Assembly: GCA_001779235.1 (NCBI GenBank)
Contig: MFJN01000047.1
Coordinates: 14,494-46,611, forward strand
Reading direction: 5' to 3'
DNA: 32,118 nucleotides
DNA from: Candidatus Gottesmanbacteria bacterium RIFCSPHIGHO2_02_FULL_40_13
GTDB taxonomy: Bacteria; Patescibacteriota; Microgenomatia; 2-02-FULL-39-11
Both the position numbers and the translations under genes were made by a program. This document shows, piece by piece, positions 10,501-19,396 of the stretch (its first letter is position 1; every line of letters begins with the position of its first letter). The notes below the pieces were generated by a model. It saw nothing but the letters and a program-made list of their open reading frames with translations, searched no databases and was not told the origin of the DNA.

Positions 10501-13500
10501 GATAAAAATTACTTAAGACACTTAATAGCCAGAAAAACAGAAAACAGAGAGGCAAAAATACTTATATCATCCGTCGTAAGAGCTGCGAAAAAAATATTGC
10601 ATATAGGTGCGGAATACGAAGGAATGTCAAAAATTATTATTCTAGAAGACTATAAGACAAAAAGGCGGACGTATTATTTATTTGACCAGTCAAGGAGTAC
10701 TTTTGCCGAAAGTTCATTTTCTGCAGGTCTTGGTGTAAGAATAGGATCTAAAGATGAAAGAAGCAGGATCACCCAGATCCGTGACTATCAGGATAGGGTG
10801 GCAGAGGAAAATAAAAAGAGAAGACAGAAAAAACGCGCCAAATTTGCCCGGACATTAGGTTTAAGTGTGTCATTGGCTTCAATGTTGGGAGGAAGTTCTT
10901 TGGATTCCATTCAGGAAAAAAGTGTTAGAAGGATTCCCCCTCAACCGGTTCCGATTATTTATTATACAAGAACTCCAGACGGATATTCTCTGCCGGTATC
11001 CACCGATACCAGTGAATGGTATTCACCCGCTTCAGGTAATAACGCGTTTGATTTTCCTTCGAGTCGACTAGTTCAGCTTTTCACGATGAATTCGGATGGT
11101 ACCGCCGGCATGAGGCCAGCAGAAGGCATCGTTTTATCCGGCGGACAGGTTAATCTGGAGGGTGCGGGGGTGGCTGTTTCAGGACTTACAGACCTTAATG
11201 GAAAAAGTGTGACTCTTTTCGCTTCCAATCTGCCGGTTCCCTATCCGATAGGCGGAGAAAACAAAGATCATGTACTACAGCCAGCGGTTTATACTGCCTT
11301 TGACATTGACGGTAATTTAGGCTACCGCAACGATAAGAATGATGTAAAACTGTTGGAACTCAAGGATGGGGAGAATAAGCCGATTCTGGATGCGAAGGGA
11401 AATCCCATCAGATTTACCCGTACTTCTCTGCAGTCGGGCTTGTTTGCCGGAGCAACTCTTTATCAGGCGGCTCTCCCGAGCGGAGATATTATCTTTATCG
11501 ATCCGGCGGATATAGAGAATATCTATGATGGAGATTATGATTCTGTGCCTGTTTTTGCAGCTTATTCCAAGGCAACAGGTAAAACATATTGGTATAAAAC
11601 AGGAGAAAATATCCAAAAACCGACCCATGATTTATTTACCAAACAACCTGTTGATCAAATGACCGGCACTTCCTTCGAAGAGATAAATATGGATGATTTA
11701 TTTTACGAGCCCTTAATTTTTGCCGACAAAAACGGGCAAATTGTAGCCCGGAAAGACATCAGTATGTCTTTGGTTTTGGCCCAGTTGAATGCTTCAATCT
11801 ATCAAACCGACGGCGATAAACCGGTTGTCTATCGCTACTATGAAAATGGCCAGCAGACAGACCGATTTATCACTATTTTTCAGGGAAGGATGGAAGAAGT
11901 GGCCCGGATTATTAGTCCGGATAACGTCTCAGATAACCTGAAAAACTCCAATACGGTTATAGCTTATAAAAAGAAAATAAGAATAATGCCCGAGCAGTCG
12001 CGATTGCAGGAGTTCCGGCAGAAATTTGACGCATTTTTGGAAGAAGTGTGGGTCATGGCGGAAGTTTTGCCGGAGGGGACTGTCGCGAAGAACTATAATC
12101 ATCTTTTGGTATATGATCCGGAAAACTCTGCAAAGGTGACCGGTTTTTACAGATACAATGTTTTACCGGGAATTGAAGTAAACGGAAAAGTGAACCCCGC
12201 GGGAAATATTGGTTATTACAAAAAATATTTCAGGGTGGAATTTAAAGGGATAAGTGAAAATTATTTTGTATCAGAAGATCAGTTAAATGGAAAAAGCTCG
12301 ACTGCCGGTGGGTTTATCTACGGTATCCCGGATACATTAGGTTTTACCGATATTTACGGTAATCCGACAGCATACCTCGTTGATGGTTCGCTTGATACTT
12401 TAGGGGTCAGATCCAAAGACCTTCACCCGCCGAATATTTTCATTGTTGAAGATCAGGGTCGCCTAATTTTCCGTTTTGATAACAAATTTTATATTTCAGA
12501 TCAGAATGAGAGATTTTCGTATGATTTTGATCATTTGCCGACTTCTGCAGAATTGAAAAATACTTTACCGGAGAAGGTATACTCAAGTTTTGTTAGTGGT
12601 GATGTTGAATCATCAGAAAATACTTCGTTGACCTTTCAAAAATGGGTTGACAACTTTATGAAAAAGCTGATTCCGGGTGTTGAAGCTAGATCCAATTCGC
12701 CTGAATCAGTTGCTTCCGGGAATCAACTGACGGAGTTTTCAGCCTACATAGATCAGGCAATTACAGACGCTGTTGGCAGTAAGATTACCAGCGGAACGAA
12801 GTTGGCTGAATTCATCAATCACCAGTTGATTTATTACGGACTGGATGAAACATATCTTCTGGGAAATCATGAATATCAGAAAGCGTTACAGGCTATAGCA
12901 GGTTCCACTGATAGCCTTGAAGCTGGGGACAGCAGAATCAAAAATCTTAAGACCTCTTTTGTACCGTTTTTTCAAAATGATGGGGTAAGCTCAAACTTCG
13001 CGGGTGAAGATGGATTTGAGGAGGCTAACAACTTTAACACAAACCCGTCCAACCTTGTTTATGAAGCAAGGTTGCCCGAAGGAACACTATCTTACAGCCT
13101 GAGTTTATCCGTACCGGTTTTTGATATGCAAGTTCCAAACGCTGATGGATCTTATACAATTCAAAGAATGCCCGGTATAGCCATGGTGACCTATGATTCC
13201 GATGGGCAAATAATCGGAGAGTATAATCCGACCAATATTTTAGGAGAATTCCCTGTACCGATGGGATCAACTATCAAGCCTCTGGAATATGCGTTTTTCA
13301 AGTATCTGGAGCTTATAGGAAGGCCGATTTTGATAGACGGACGTCCGTTGGATTTGCATAATACTCCTGTAAATTATGCACCGGGTCAGTATTCAGTGGA
13401 CGGCAGTGAATTGCCTTCAAATGTTGTAAATGCATATGATAAATTAAACAGCAATGCAGGTGATCCCCGCATGACTATGGATCAGGCCTTGGCAGTATCC

Positions 13501-15288
13501 GCCAATGTGCCTTTCCAGTATGTGATGCGCCAGTTTTTAGAACAAAATCCTGACGGCTGGCAGGAATGGCAAACATTTTTAGGTAAATTGGGTACACAAA
13601 TGGTAGATTTGCAGGGTAATGTACTCGATAAGGCGACGCCTTTAGCTGCAATAGGCAGTGATGTGTATGTCACAAACTTGAAAAGTATGGGTTTGGCTTT
13701 TGCAGTCATGGTTGCTCCTGAAAAGACGCTGACTGATCAGGCAATGATTACAGCTTTACAACAAGCACGGGATACACTGATGAATGATGAGATTAAGCTT
13801 CAATCTATCGGCATAAATAATTTTATGATGGATAACATTGGCATAGAGTTATTAAGCTCCACGATTGATGGCAAGGAAGGAGTTTTTGGAGGAAAAACAG
13901 GTACTGTTGGAGGCGGAGCAAACGGCACCACTCATGTCTTGTCCATGGGTTTTGTGAAAATGCCTAACGGTAAATTTGTGGTGGCTGTAGCAATTGAAGC
14001 CGGTCAGACAATAGGCAGTGATGGATCTTCTCACCCCACGGATTTACTTCAGGTTATCCAGGGGCCATACGGATCGACTATGGTCATGCCGTGGTTGAGG
14101 ATGTATCTGACGCGGATTTACCAGGAGAGTATGACGATAAAGGAAAATAGCGGAGTATCGCAGGATATTAATATGGCTCAGTTAGTGGACACAGTTATCC
14201 AAAAGTTAGAAAAAAAGGGATACGAATCACTGATTCCTAGAGAAGTGATGCATGTCTTTTCGAGTCCGCAGCAGCAATTTGTTTATGACTTATCAGTGAC
14301 GATTAACAGATTATTGGATGAGCAGGTGACTGATAAAAATGATTTCCGTATCAAACTGAAACAATCCTTGGTTGAAAAATACAAAGACATGGTTGATTCA
14401 CCTGAATTTAACGCAGCGCTTGATATATTTATAGCAGACATGTACGGTGTTCCCGGTCAGCCAGTACAATGTATGGACTTTCTGTTTCTGGTGCAGGACG
14501 TTTTTGGGACAGGTGTTGATAGTTTGCCGAAGTTATCGGGACAGACGAGGGAGATGCCTGACGCACAGGGATCAATAAGAGCTGATTCAGCCAACGACCT
14601 GATCGATACTGAATTTGCGGGAATTACATTTGTGCGTGGATCCGATACTCCGACAGAGTTATATTTTCATAATAATAAAGAGATAAGAATCACCAAACTT
14701 GCTCAAATTCAAGAAGGGGATTTCATAATCGTACAGGATTCCCGCGCGGGTCATATTGCTTATGCGGTAAAAACCATGGTTGGTCAAGACGGTAAACCGA
14801 TGATGATCTTAGCCCAGTCCAATAAAGAAGTTACGCAGGAGGGAAGCAGTGAGACAGGCAGGCCTGATATAATAGTTGTGAATGATCAGAATTTCGAGCA
14901 GTTGGTTGGAAAATTCGGCAATGTTTTTGTCTTGAGAAATCCGAAATTTGTTCCACCGCAGTCAACTGTGAGCGGGAAAAAAGCACCGGCCAAAGGGCCC
15001 CTTGGAACGGTATTTCCATTTCCCTCGCTTGGTATGATCGTCGCGCAAGGCAAAGGAAAAAGGAAAAAACCAAAAAATGGGAATAAAAAACTAACTTATG
15101 AAAAAGTATTTCACCCAACCGATGTTGATCCTGAAGCATTTGCAAGAAGAGAGCATGAAATGACACACCCGCCATACCAAAAATTTGGTAGTAAAGGTCA
15201 AAAAAAGAGCGGCGGAAAACCTGCTGGTAATTTTGAAAAAACTACCAAACCTAAAGGCTTCCAACCGGGTTTGAGAAATAATAGATAA
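7540..15288 (+). CDS. Giant (2582 aa) penicillin-binding transpeptidase protein with C-terminal CHAP/NlpC-P60-like domain
   Basis: Single uninterrupted ORF. Transpeptidase motifs in order: SxxK in MGSTIKP (Ser codon 13267), SxN in VSANVP (13498), KTGT in FGGKTGTVGG (13894). C-terminal Cys in GQPVQCMDFLFLVQDVFG and His in EGDFIIVQDSRAGHIAYAVK resemble CHAP. Hydrophobic segment TLGLSVSLASMLGG near residue 1110. Confidence 0.9.
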   Translation: MQSEYTLPSELEHSYSTAADVQRRFSQVNSQVNRLFELRKKPPIGEISLTATRSIIEFIGFSADGHDLNYPLSTPGQTDPLNKAVNLLMGSFDHPPVPNPDFSYAKEIYLLLPKGERMKDSQEILMNYGQICREIKQASQSGPIPKELKQRAAVSSLRVISLLGSKEEIPIALKNQIAPAVANIIRNYHLGEEIGEAIGMKFEGKPVPAVPAVKLPAPLYRRPAPSERIPVPAAPAVLQTIRPPTSPVSETVTPVNPSTLPKRKKSLSDKVSELIYRQKIPNEIKIKQRKRGKTTTVTEPVFPHYVKKDAGERLNPYEMKESELKLGEISIIRFDTPAYGGAEIMVDARGSGLDLSPTVIDTRGQRVKLKRVRTKDEKESGAGIYAICIRFDSYGRAKYFEDDGRRKYHAKVELTLTPDSGGVFYRKLSYFINKQINTAERTLEADDHLREIADLDYGFCQERNGLLSRFAFEKRQEDEAVMHLFTGNSGIDNPKRVHLFTGQAEIDNPERKKGSQDALLNKILIPSLPLDPTTFGMTILTDSGAQVIDPVNNSFHQILFPDAGRKAEARAKLAGIHLKSDELLFDILAVKDTKGQFFFFDGTRYPPETEAEVEKYVEIFVVRKKGSSAKNDRIFIFDRSLEERENPAPFQSGIRARKLKVGERLEFENREILLTPEAKIDVSFNQVFEVRLSERENDPLMSIHSPVIPGDKPQVSFYNAHLTRGEIEVRGRSKPIQEMITINHNNPGEVSSDVVGVLRPEVERILSLHPALPPEIRSALSRVRNQNRIFGFATTIDEKGEVIPAKIRGEVIKGRTFIFIPKSADNNSNNYLALQLDLPKGETFCDWNKAVATLLNPSHSRVVDRELVFISGTEAAPASCQIVFDDSLFLTPVVLAGKLRGREAIIEGVIDRQKTGKSLDLVDVTHGRRQAIRPAGIGLRAMDDDVRRILSQQDVSRAKLSMLSRSQVYLVGIRHGRRNYGFVDLSTDKNYLRHLIARKTENREAKILISSVVRAAKKILHIGAEYEGMSKIIILEDYKTKRRTYYLFDQSRSTFAESSFSAGLGVRIGSKDERSRITQIRDYQDRVAEENKKRRQKKRAKFARTLGLSVSLASMLGGSSLDSIQEKSVRRIPPQPVPIIYYTRTPDGYSLPVSTDTSEWYSPASGNNAFDFPSSRLVQLFTMNSDGTAGMRPAEGIVLSGGQVNLEGAGVAVSGLTDLNGKSVTLFASNLPVPYPIGGENKDHVLQPAVYTAFDIDGNLGYRNDKNDVKLLELKDGENKPILDAKGNPIRFTRTSLQSGLFAGATLYQAALPSGDIIFIDPADIENIYDGDYDSVPVFAAYSKATGKTYWYKTGENIQKPTHDLFTKQPVDQMTGTSFEEINMDDLFYEPLIFADKNGQIVARKDISMSLVLAQLNASIYQTDGDKPVVYRYYENGQQTDRFITIFQGRMEEVARIISPDNVSDNLKNSNTVIAYKKKIRIMPEQSRLQEFRQKFDAFLEEVWVMAEVLPEGTVAKNYNHLLVYDPENSAKVTGFYRYNVLPGIEVNGKVNPAGNIGYYKKYFRVEFKGISENYFVSEDQLNGKSSTAGGFIYGIPDTLGFTDIYGNPTAYLVDGSLDTLGVRSKDLHPPNIFIVEDQGRLIFRFDNKFYISDQNERFSYDFDHLPTSAELKNTLPEKVYSSFVSGDVESSENTSLTFQKWVDNFMKKLIPGVEARSNSPESVASGNQLTEFSAYIDQAITDAVGSKITSGTKLAEFINHQLIYYGLDETYLLGNHEYQKALQAIAGSTDSLEAGDSRIKNLKTSFVPFFQNDGVSSNFAGEDGFEEANNFNTNPSNLVYEARLPEGTLSYSLSLSVPVFDMQVPNADGSYTIQRMPGIAMVTYDSDGQIIGEYNPTNILGEFPVPMGSTIKPLEYAFFKYLELIGRPILIDGRPLDLHNTPVNYAPGQYSVDGSELPSNVVNAYDKLNSNAGDPRMTMDQALAVSANVPFQYVMRQFLEQNPDGWQEWQTFLGKLGTQMVDLQGNVLDKATPLAAIGSDVYVTNLKSMGLAFAVMVAPEKTLTDQAMITALQQARDTLMNDEIKLQSIGINNFMMDNIGIELLSSTIDGKEGVFGGKTGTVGGGANGTTHVLSMGFVKMPNGKFVVAVAIEAGQTIGSDGSSHPTDLLQVIQGPYGSTMVMPWLRMYLTRIYQESMTIKENSGVSQDINMAQLVDTVIQKLEKKGYESLIPREVMHVFSSPQQQFVYDLSVTINRLLDEQVTDKNDFRIKLKQSLVEKYKDMVDSPEFNAALDIFIADMYGVPGQPVQCMDFLFLVQDVFGTGVDSLPKLSGQTREMPDAQGSIRADSANDLIDTEFAGITFVRGSDTPTELYFHNNKEIRITKLAQIQEGDFIIVQDSRAGHIAYAVKTMVGQDGKPMMILAQSNKEVTQEGSSETGRPDIIVVNDQNFEQLVGKFGNVFVLRNPKFVPPQSTVSGKKAPAKGPLGTVFPFPSLGMIVAQGKGKRKKPKNGNKKLTYEKVFHPTDVDPEAFARREHEMTHPPYQKFGSKGQKKSGGKPAGNFEKTTKPKGFQPGLRNNR
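8986..9075 (+). repeat. 45-bp imperfect tandem duplication inside the giant ORF
   Basis: Encodes HLFTGNSGIDNPKRV / HLFTGQAEIDNPERK back to back. Confidence 0.8.
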
Positions 15289-15293
15289 ATAAT

Positions 15294-17465
15294 ATGGATA
15301 ATGCAGAGTTTCCAAAACAACCAATTAATGTTATAGAATTTGAACCACCTGCACGTCAAGTTGGACTGCCGGATTTACCTCCATTTAAACGTCCTGAAGT
15401 ACAGCGCCCCCTTTCCGTTCCATCTGTGGATCAGAAAGCGCCTGCCTCTACAGAATCTAAAGATTATCTGCATCTTTATAAAAAACTTATTCCAATGATC
15501 AAACGCGCTGCTGCTACAGCTAAAAACCTTCGGAATGATTATCGAGAATATCGCGAGATGAGCGCTGATCCAAGAACCCAACTGCAAAGACAGGCAAGAC
15601 GTAGAGAAATCTTCGGCTGGAAACCGAAAGGACTTTTATGGCGGGCTTTGGGTAAGACCGCTGTACGCGGGATAGCTGTTGGCATTTTGGGAATTTCCGC
15701 GACCACGGCTGTTATACATCTGACAAATCCTGATACTGCTGATATATTTTCAAGAACGCTTCAAGCGGAGACGTCGCAGATCACAGATGGAGATGGAAAT
15801 TTAGTCCAGGAAATTGTCGCACCTACTTTAGGCAGAAGAACAGAGGTAGGATTAAATGACGTTTCACCCAATTTAATTAATGCAACTGTGGCTACGGAAG
15901 ATAAATTATTCTGGGGGGACTGGAAGTTAGATCTTGCCTATGGTGTATCACGGGCTGCATGGCAGTTATTACAGGAAAGCTGGCAGACTGGAAGACCGAC
16001 CTTAGTATCAGGCGGATCAACCATTGCCCAGCAGGTGGGAAGAAACCTCTATGAACTGCATTATTTATTTGATCAGTCACAGGAAATAGGTGGTCAATTC
16101 GGAGAATTTGTCAGGAAGGCTAGGGAAATTGTCTTGGCCGCGGAGATTAACCGCAATTTTTCCAAGAATGAGATACTGGAACTTTATCTGAATAACAATT
16201 ATTACGGTTACGGGGCATATGGCGTGGAAGCGGCATCCAAAACGTTTTTTGGTGAAAGCGCCAAAAATTTAACATTGATGGAAGGAGCCTTTCTGGCAGG
16301 AAATACGCAGGGACCGGAAATCTACGATCCCTATAACAATCGTGAGGTGGTCAATGAAAGAGTCAGGCAAGTACTGGAATTGGTCAAAAATAATTACGGG
16401 TCAGAAAGTTGTTCCGGAGTTACCGGGAAAGCCTGTTATACGTATCAGGAAATAGAAAATGCGATAAACGAAATAGAAAATTACCAGTTTCAAACACCTC
16501 CTCAGGGGTTTGACCACACAGCCTGGGTAGATATGGTGGAAGGACAGCTTCATGAAATATTTCCCGGAGATAGTTTTTATACCGCAGGAGTAATCGTCAA
16601 AACAACGATTGATCAATCGGTTCAAAAGAGAGTGGATGAGGCGTTATCTCAGACCTTTGCTACTGATTCCATTGTAATTTGGGATAAGAATGGTGCGATA
16701 CAGGCAATAGGAGGAGACGTCTTTCCCGACAAAATTACCATCAGGACGCCTGACGGAGTCTTTTCTCTTTTGGAATTTGCAGAGGGCTACGAGTTTTCAC
16801 GCGGTAATATAGTCAGTCTCCATGCCATAGACAAAATTACTAAAATAAAAAACGGCAAAGTCGTCGCTGAAAATCCGCCTCTGGTAAAAACATCCCTTGA
16901 ATCTGACATTGCAGTCGATCAGTCTTCCGTCGGAGAAACAGTAACATTGCCTGACAACAAGTCATCTGCTGTCAGAGGTTATTCCCAGACTGCCGACGGC
17001 TTCCGCTACAATTGGATAATTGGCGAAAAAAACGGCCGGAATTTTATTTACTGGACTTCAGATAAAGATCCGCAAACAGCTCTTCTGACCTTTCAGGATA
17101 TTGTAAACCGCATTAACTCAGGTAAGGCATCTCAAGTTAATCCTGATATATTAAAATCTTCTTCCAGATCGGTTTTACCAGGCGCCAAGAAGAGGAGAGA
17201 GTCACTTGTAAATATAGTATTTGATGAAAGGAAAGGAGCTTTCGTGCTTGATCTTCCACCTATTTCAGCATCAATGAGTACCTTACTTCCGGGATACACA
17301 TTTCGAGATTTAGGTAACGAAGAACATGTTAACAAAGAAATGCTGCTAAATCTGCAAAATTCTCACCGTAAAAATGAGCAGGTCCGGAAATCACAAAACG
17401 CCAAACTTCGTGAGGATGCACGAAGAGCCGGAGTAGATATTCCAAGAAGCAGAGGCAGGATATGA
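15294..17465 (+). CDS. GT51 peptidoglycan glycosyltransferase, half of a class A PBP without transpeptidase catalytic motifs
   Basis: VATEDKLFW, GGSTIAQQVGRNLY, RKAREIVLAAEINRNFSKNEILELYLNNNYYGYGAYGVEAASKTFFG are GT51 motifs. Followed by VIVKTTIDQSVQKRVDEAL (PBP linker-like), but no SxxK/SxN/KTG. Confidence 0.9.
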   Translation: MDNAEFPKQPINVIEFEPPARQVGLPDLPPFKRPEVQRPLSVPSVDQKAPASTESKDYLHLYKKLIPMIKRAAATAKNLRNDYREYREMSADPRTQLQRQARRREIFGWKPKGLLWRALGKTAVRGIAVGILGISATTAVIHLTNPDTADIFSRTLQAETSQITDGDGNLVQEIVAPTLGRRTEVGLNDVSPNLINATVATEDKLFWGDWKLDLAYGVSRAAWQLLQESWQTGRPTLVSGGSTIAQQVGRNLYELHYLFDQSQEIGGQFGEFVRKAREIVLAAEINRNFSKNEILELYLNNNYYGYGAYGVEAASKTFFGESAKNLTLMEGAFLAGNTQGPEIYDPYNNREVVNERVRQVLELVKNNYGSESCSGVTGKACYTYQEIENAINEIENYQFQTPPQGFDHTAWVDMVEGQLHEIFPGDSFYTAGVIVKTTIDQSVQKRVDEALSQTFATDSIVIWDKNGAIQAIGGDVFPDKITIRTPDGVFSLLEFAEGYEFSRGNIVSLHAIDKITKIKNGKVVAENPPLVKTSLESDIAVDQSSVGETVTLPDNKSSAVRGYSQTADGFRYNWIIGEKNGRNFIYWTSDKDPQTALLTFQDIVNRINSGKASQVNPDILKSSSRSVLPGAKKRRESLVNIVFDERKGAFVLDLPPISASMSTLLPGYTFRDLGNEEHVNKEMLLNLQNSHRKNEQVRKSQNAKLREDARRAGVDIPRSRGRI

Positions 17466-19240
17466 TAAGCGTAGATACATCTCAGCAAACTGACATATTA
17501 AATTCTCTATCAACTGAATCCAACCCCTCATCCGCTCCGCTAGGCGCAGAATTATTGCATTTTCGTGATTATCTTACCCGTCCGGATCTGGATTTACCCT
17601 TATTTGGCAGAGATAGAATTAGCAAAGATACATATACGGTAGATCTTGCGGACAATACGAAACAGATTGTCAGTTATAAATTGAAGCAGCCAATGGTATT
17701 TAGAGGTAGAGACTACAAACTGACAGACAGGATGAATGTTGGCGATCAACTAGCCTACGCCTTTGATAGTAAGGGAAAACTGACCTGGATCCGTTTCAAA
17801 CAGTATAACGATCCTCAAAGAAACTATCAACTCAAGACGACAAACGGTAAGCTAACTTTTTTCGTTAATGATGAGATAAATAAAACAACTCTGGAAATCA
17901 GGCAGGAGGACCTGAATCCTGTAATTGCCGGCAAGATTAGAAATTTCAATGAGTATTTAACTAAAAGAGTTAAATTTTGCCGCTTAAAGGAAAAATTATT
18001 ATCAAGAATTTCTATTGACGGTCGTACTGGCAGAAGATTATTAAATGCTGTTACTCTTGTTTCTGGATTAACCGCAATTGTCCTTACAGGTGATTTATTA
18101 GCAAATCATTTGTTGCAGATTGCGGTGGCATCAGACAATACCCGTAATCCTGCTTTATCTTCACCTATCGATAATCCTTCGATACAAATCTCACCCACAC
18201 CGCCGACAGTAGAGATGCCGCCTTCAGTTCAAGAACCTTTATATGTGGAAAAATTACCTGATGGTACGATTCATTTTTCGAATCACGTAGATTTGATTAC
18301 AGACGAGAATTTGGTGGGGCCAAACATTACGCCGAAGATGATTATAATCCATTGGGACGGCAACGAGGATCCGGATAGATCGAAATGGTTATCAACTACG
18401 ACCAGATATGGTCTGGTTGTAGGGGGAAATTCCGCTACTTTTGCGGTCGGAGAAGATGGTGTATTACAGCTGGTAAAGATGACTGATACACAAGTCCAAT
18501 CCACCACCGCTTCAACCGGTCGAGATGACGTTGCTATCAATATAGAGATGTCCGGATCTTGGTTTGATAAAACTCGTCCGTCTGAAACAGAGATTAAGTA
18601 CGCAGTAGATCTGATTGCCAGGCTAATGCTGCAGTATAACCTGACAATGGATGATGTTCGTGGACATTTTCAGGAGGATACTACCGTAGAAGAACCATAT
18701 TCATCAGAACAATATCATGCAGCTTCGGCTGATAATCCGGATGCTTACGATTGGGGTAAATCAGATCCGGGAGCGAAATTTTTGGCAGATTTAAAAGAAA
18801 GAGTCCAAAAGCGTCTTGAAGAACTTCTCGGTAAAACAGGTTCAGTTGTGCCTTCCGTCAAAACCAGAGTATTAAAACAATTTGATTCGACAGTACCAGC
18901 TGAACTCCCTCCCCACATAGAAATTCGCAGAGATAAGGCAACAGGCTGGAGTGGTTATTACGACACTTTAAGAGATAGATTCCTGACTCCGGCGCAGTTG
19001 AGGGAAGAAATCAAATGGGCTAATGATGCGTTTAAATCCCGAGACTTTATAGTATCTTCTCAAGATTCACCGGTGGTTGATAAAAAAACACAGAAACAAA
19101 TCAACGACGTCCAACTGGCAACCCTTAGGGATAATCTTCAGGCCAGACAGCAGGTTAGAGCCTCAGAAAAAGGCCGATTAAAAACAGTCCAAAGACAGGC
19201 AAGAATAAACCCTACTAAAACCAAAGGTGGCAGGGTATGA
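17462..19240 (+). CDS. N-acetylmuramoyl-L-alanine amidase (Amidase_2-like), membrane anchored
   Basis: KMIIIHWDG, INIEMSGSW, DDVRGHFQ and KSDPGAKF follow the Amidase_2/PGRP layout; one TM segment LLNAVTLVSGLTAIVLTGDLLA; start overlaps the previous stop (ATGA). Confidence 0.85.
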   Translation: MISVDTSQQTDILNSLSTESNPSSAPLGAELLHFRDYLTRPDLDLPLFGRDRISKDTYTVDLADNTKQIVSYKLKQPMVFRGRDYKLTDRMNVGDQLAYAFDSKGKLTWIRFKQYNDPQRNYQLKTTNGKLTFFVNDEINKTTLEIRQEDLNPVIAGKIRNFNEYLTKRVKFCRLKEKLLSRISIDGRTGRRLLNAVTLVSGLTAIVLTGDLLANHLLQIAVASDNTRNPALSSPIDNPSIQISPTPPTVEMPPSVQEPLYVEKLPDGTIHFSNHVDLITDENLVGPNITPKMIIIHWDGNEDPDRSKWLSTTTRYGLVVGGNSATFAVGEDGVLQLVKMTDTQVQSTTASTGRDDVAINIEMSGSWFDKTRPSETEIKYAVDLIARLMLQYNLTMDDVRGHFQEDTTVEEPYSSEQYHAASADNPDAYDWGKSDPGAKFLADLKERVQKRLEELLGKTGSVVPSVKTRVLKQFDSTVPAELPPHIEIRRDKATGWSGYYDTLRDRFLTPAQLREEIKWANDAFKSRDFIVSSQDSPVVDKKTQKQINDVQLATLRDNLQARQQVRASEKGRLKTVQRQARINPTKTKGGRV

Positions 19241-19266
19241 CCATAAGAACTTACTAATTTCTCAGT

Positions 19267-19353
19267 TGTCATTGCGAGGAGCGTAACGACGAGGCAATCT
19301 GATGAAAAATTCCCACGCTCTCCCGACTGAGTCGGGATCGCTCGGAAAGACAG
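19267..19353 (+). repeat. GTCATTGCGAG-type palindromic repeat (family C)
   Basis: GTCATTGCGAGGAGCGTAACGACGAGGCAATCT...TCCCGACTGAGTCGGGA...GCTCGGAAAGACAG; outer inverted ends with a central hairpin. Confidence 0.7.
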
Positions 19354-19396
19354 AGGTGTGAAACTCGTAGAACTGAAGAAATTAAGAGAGTAAGTA

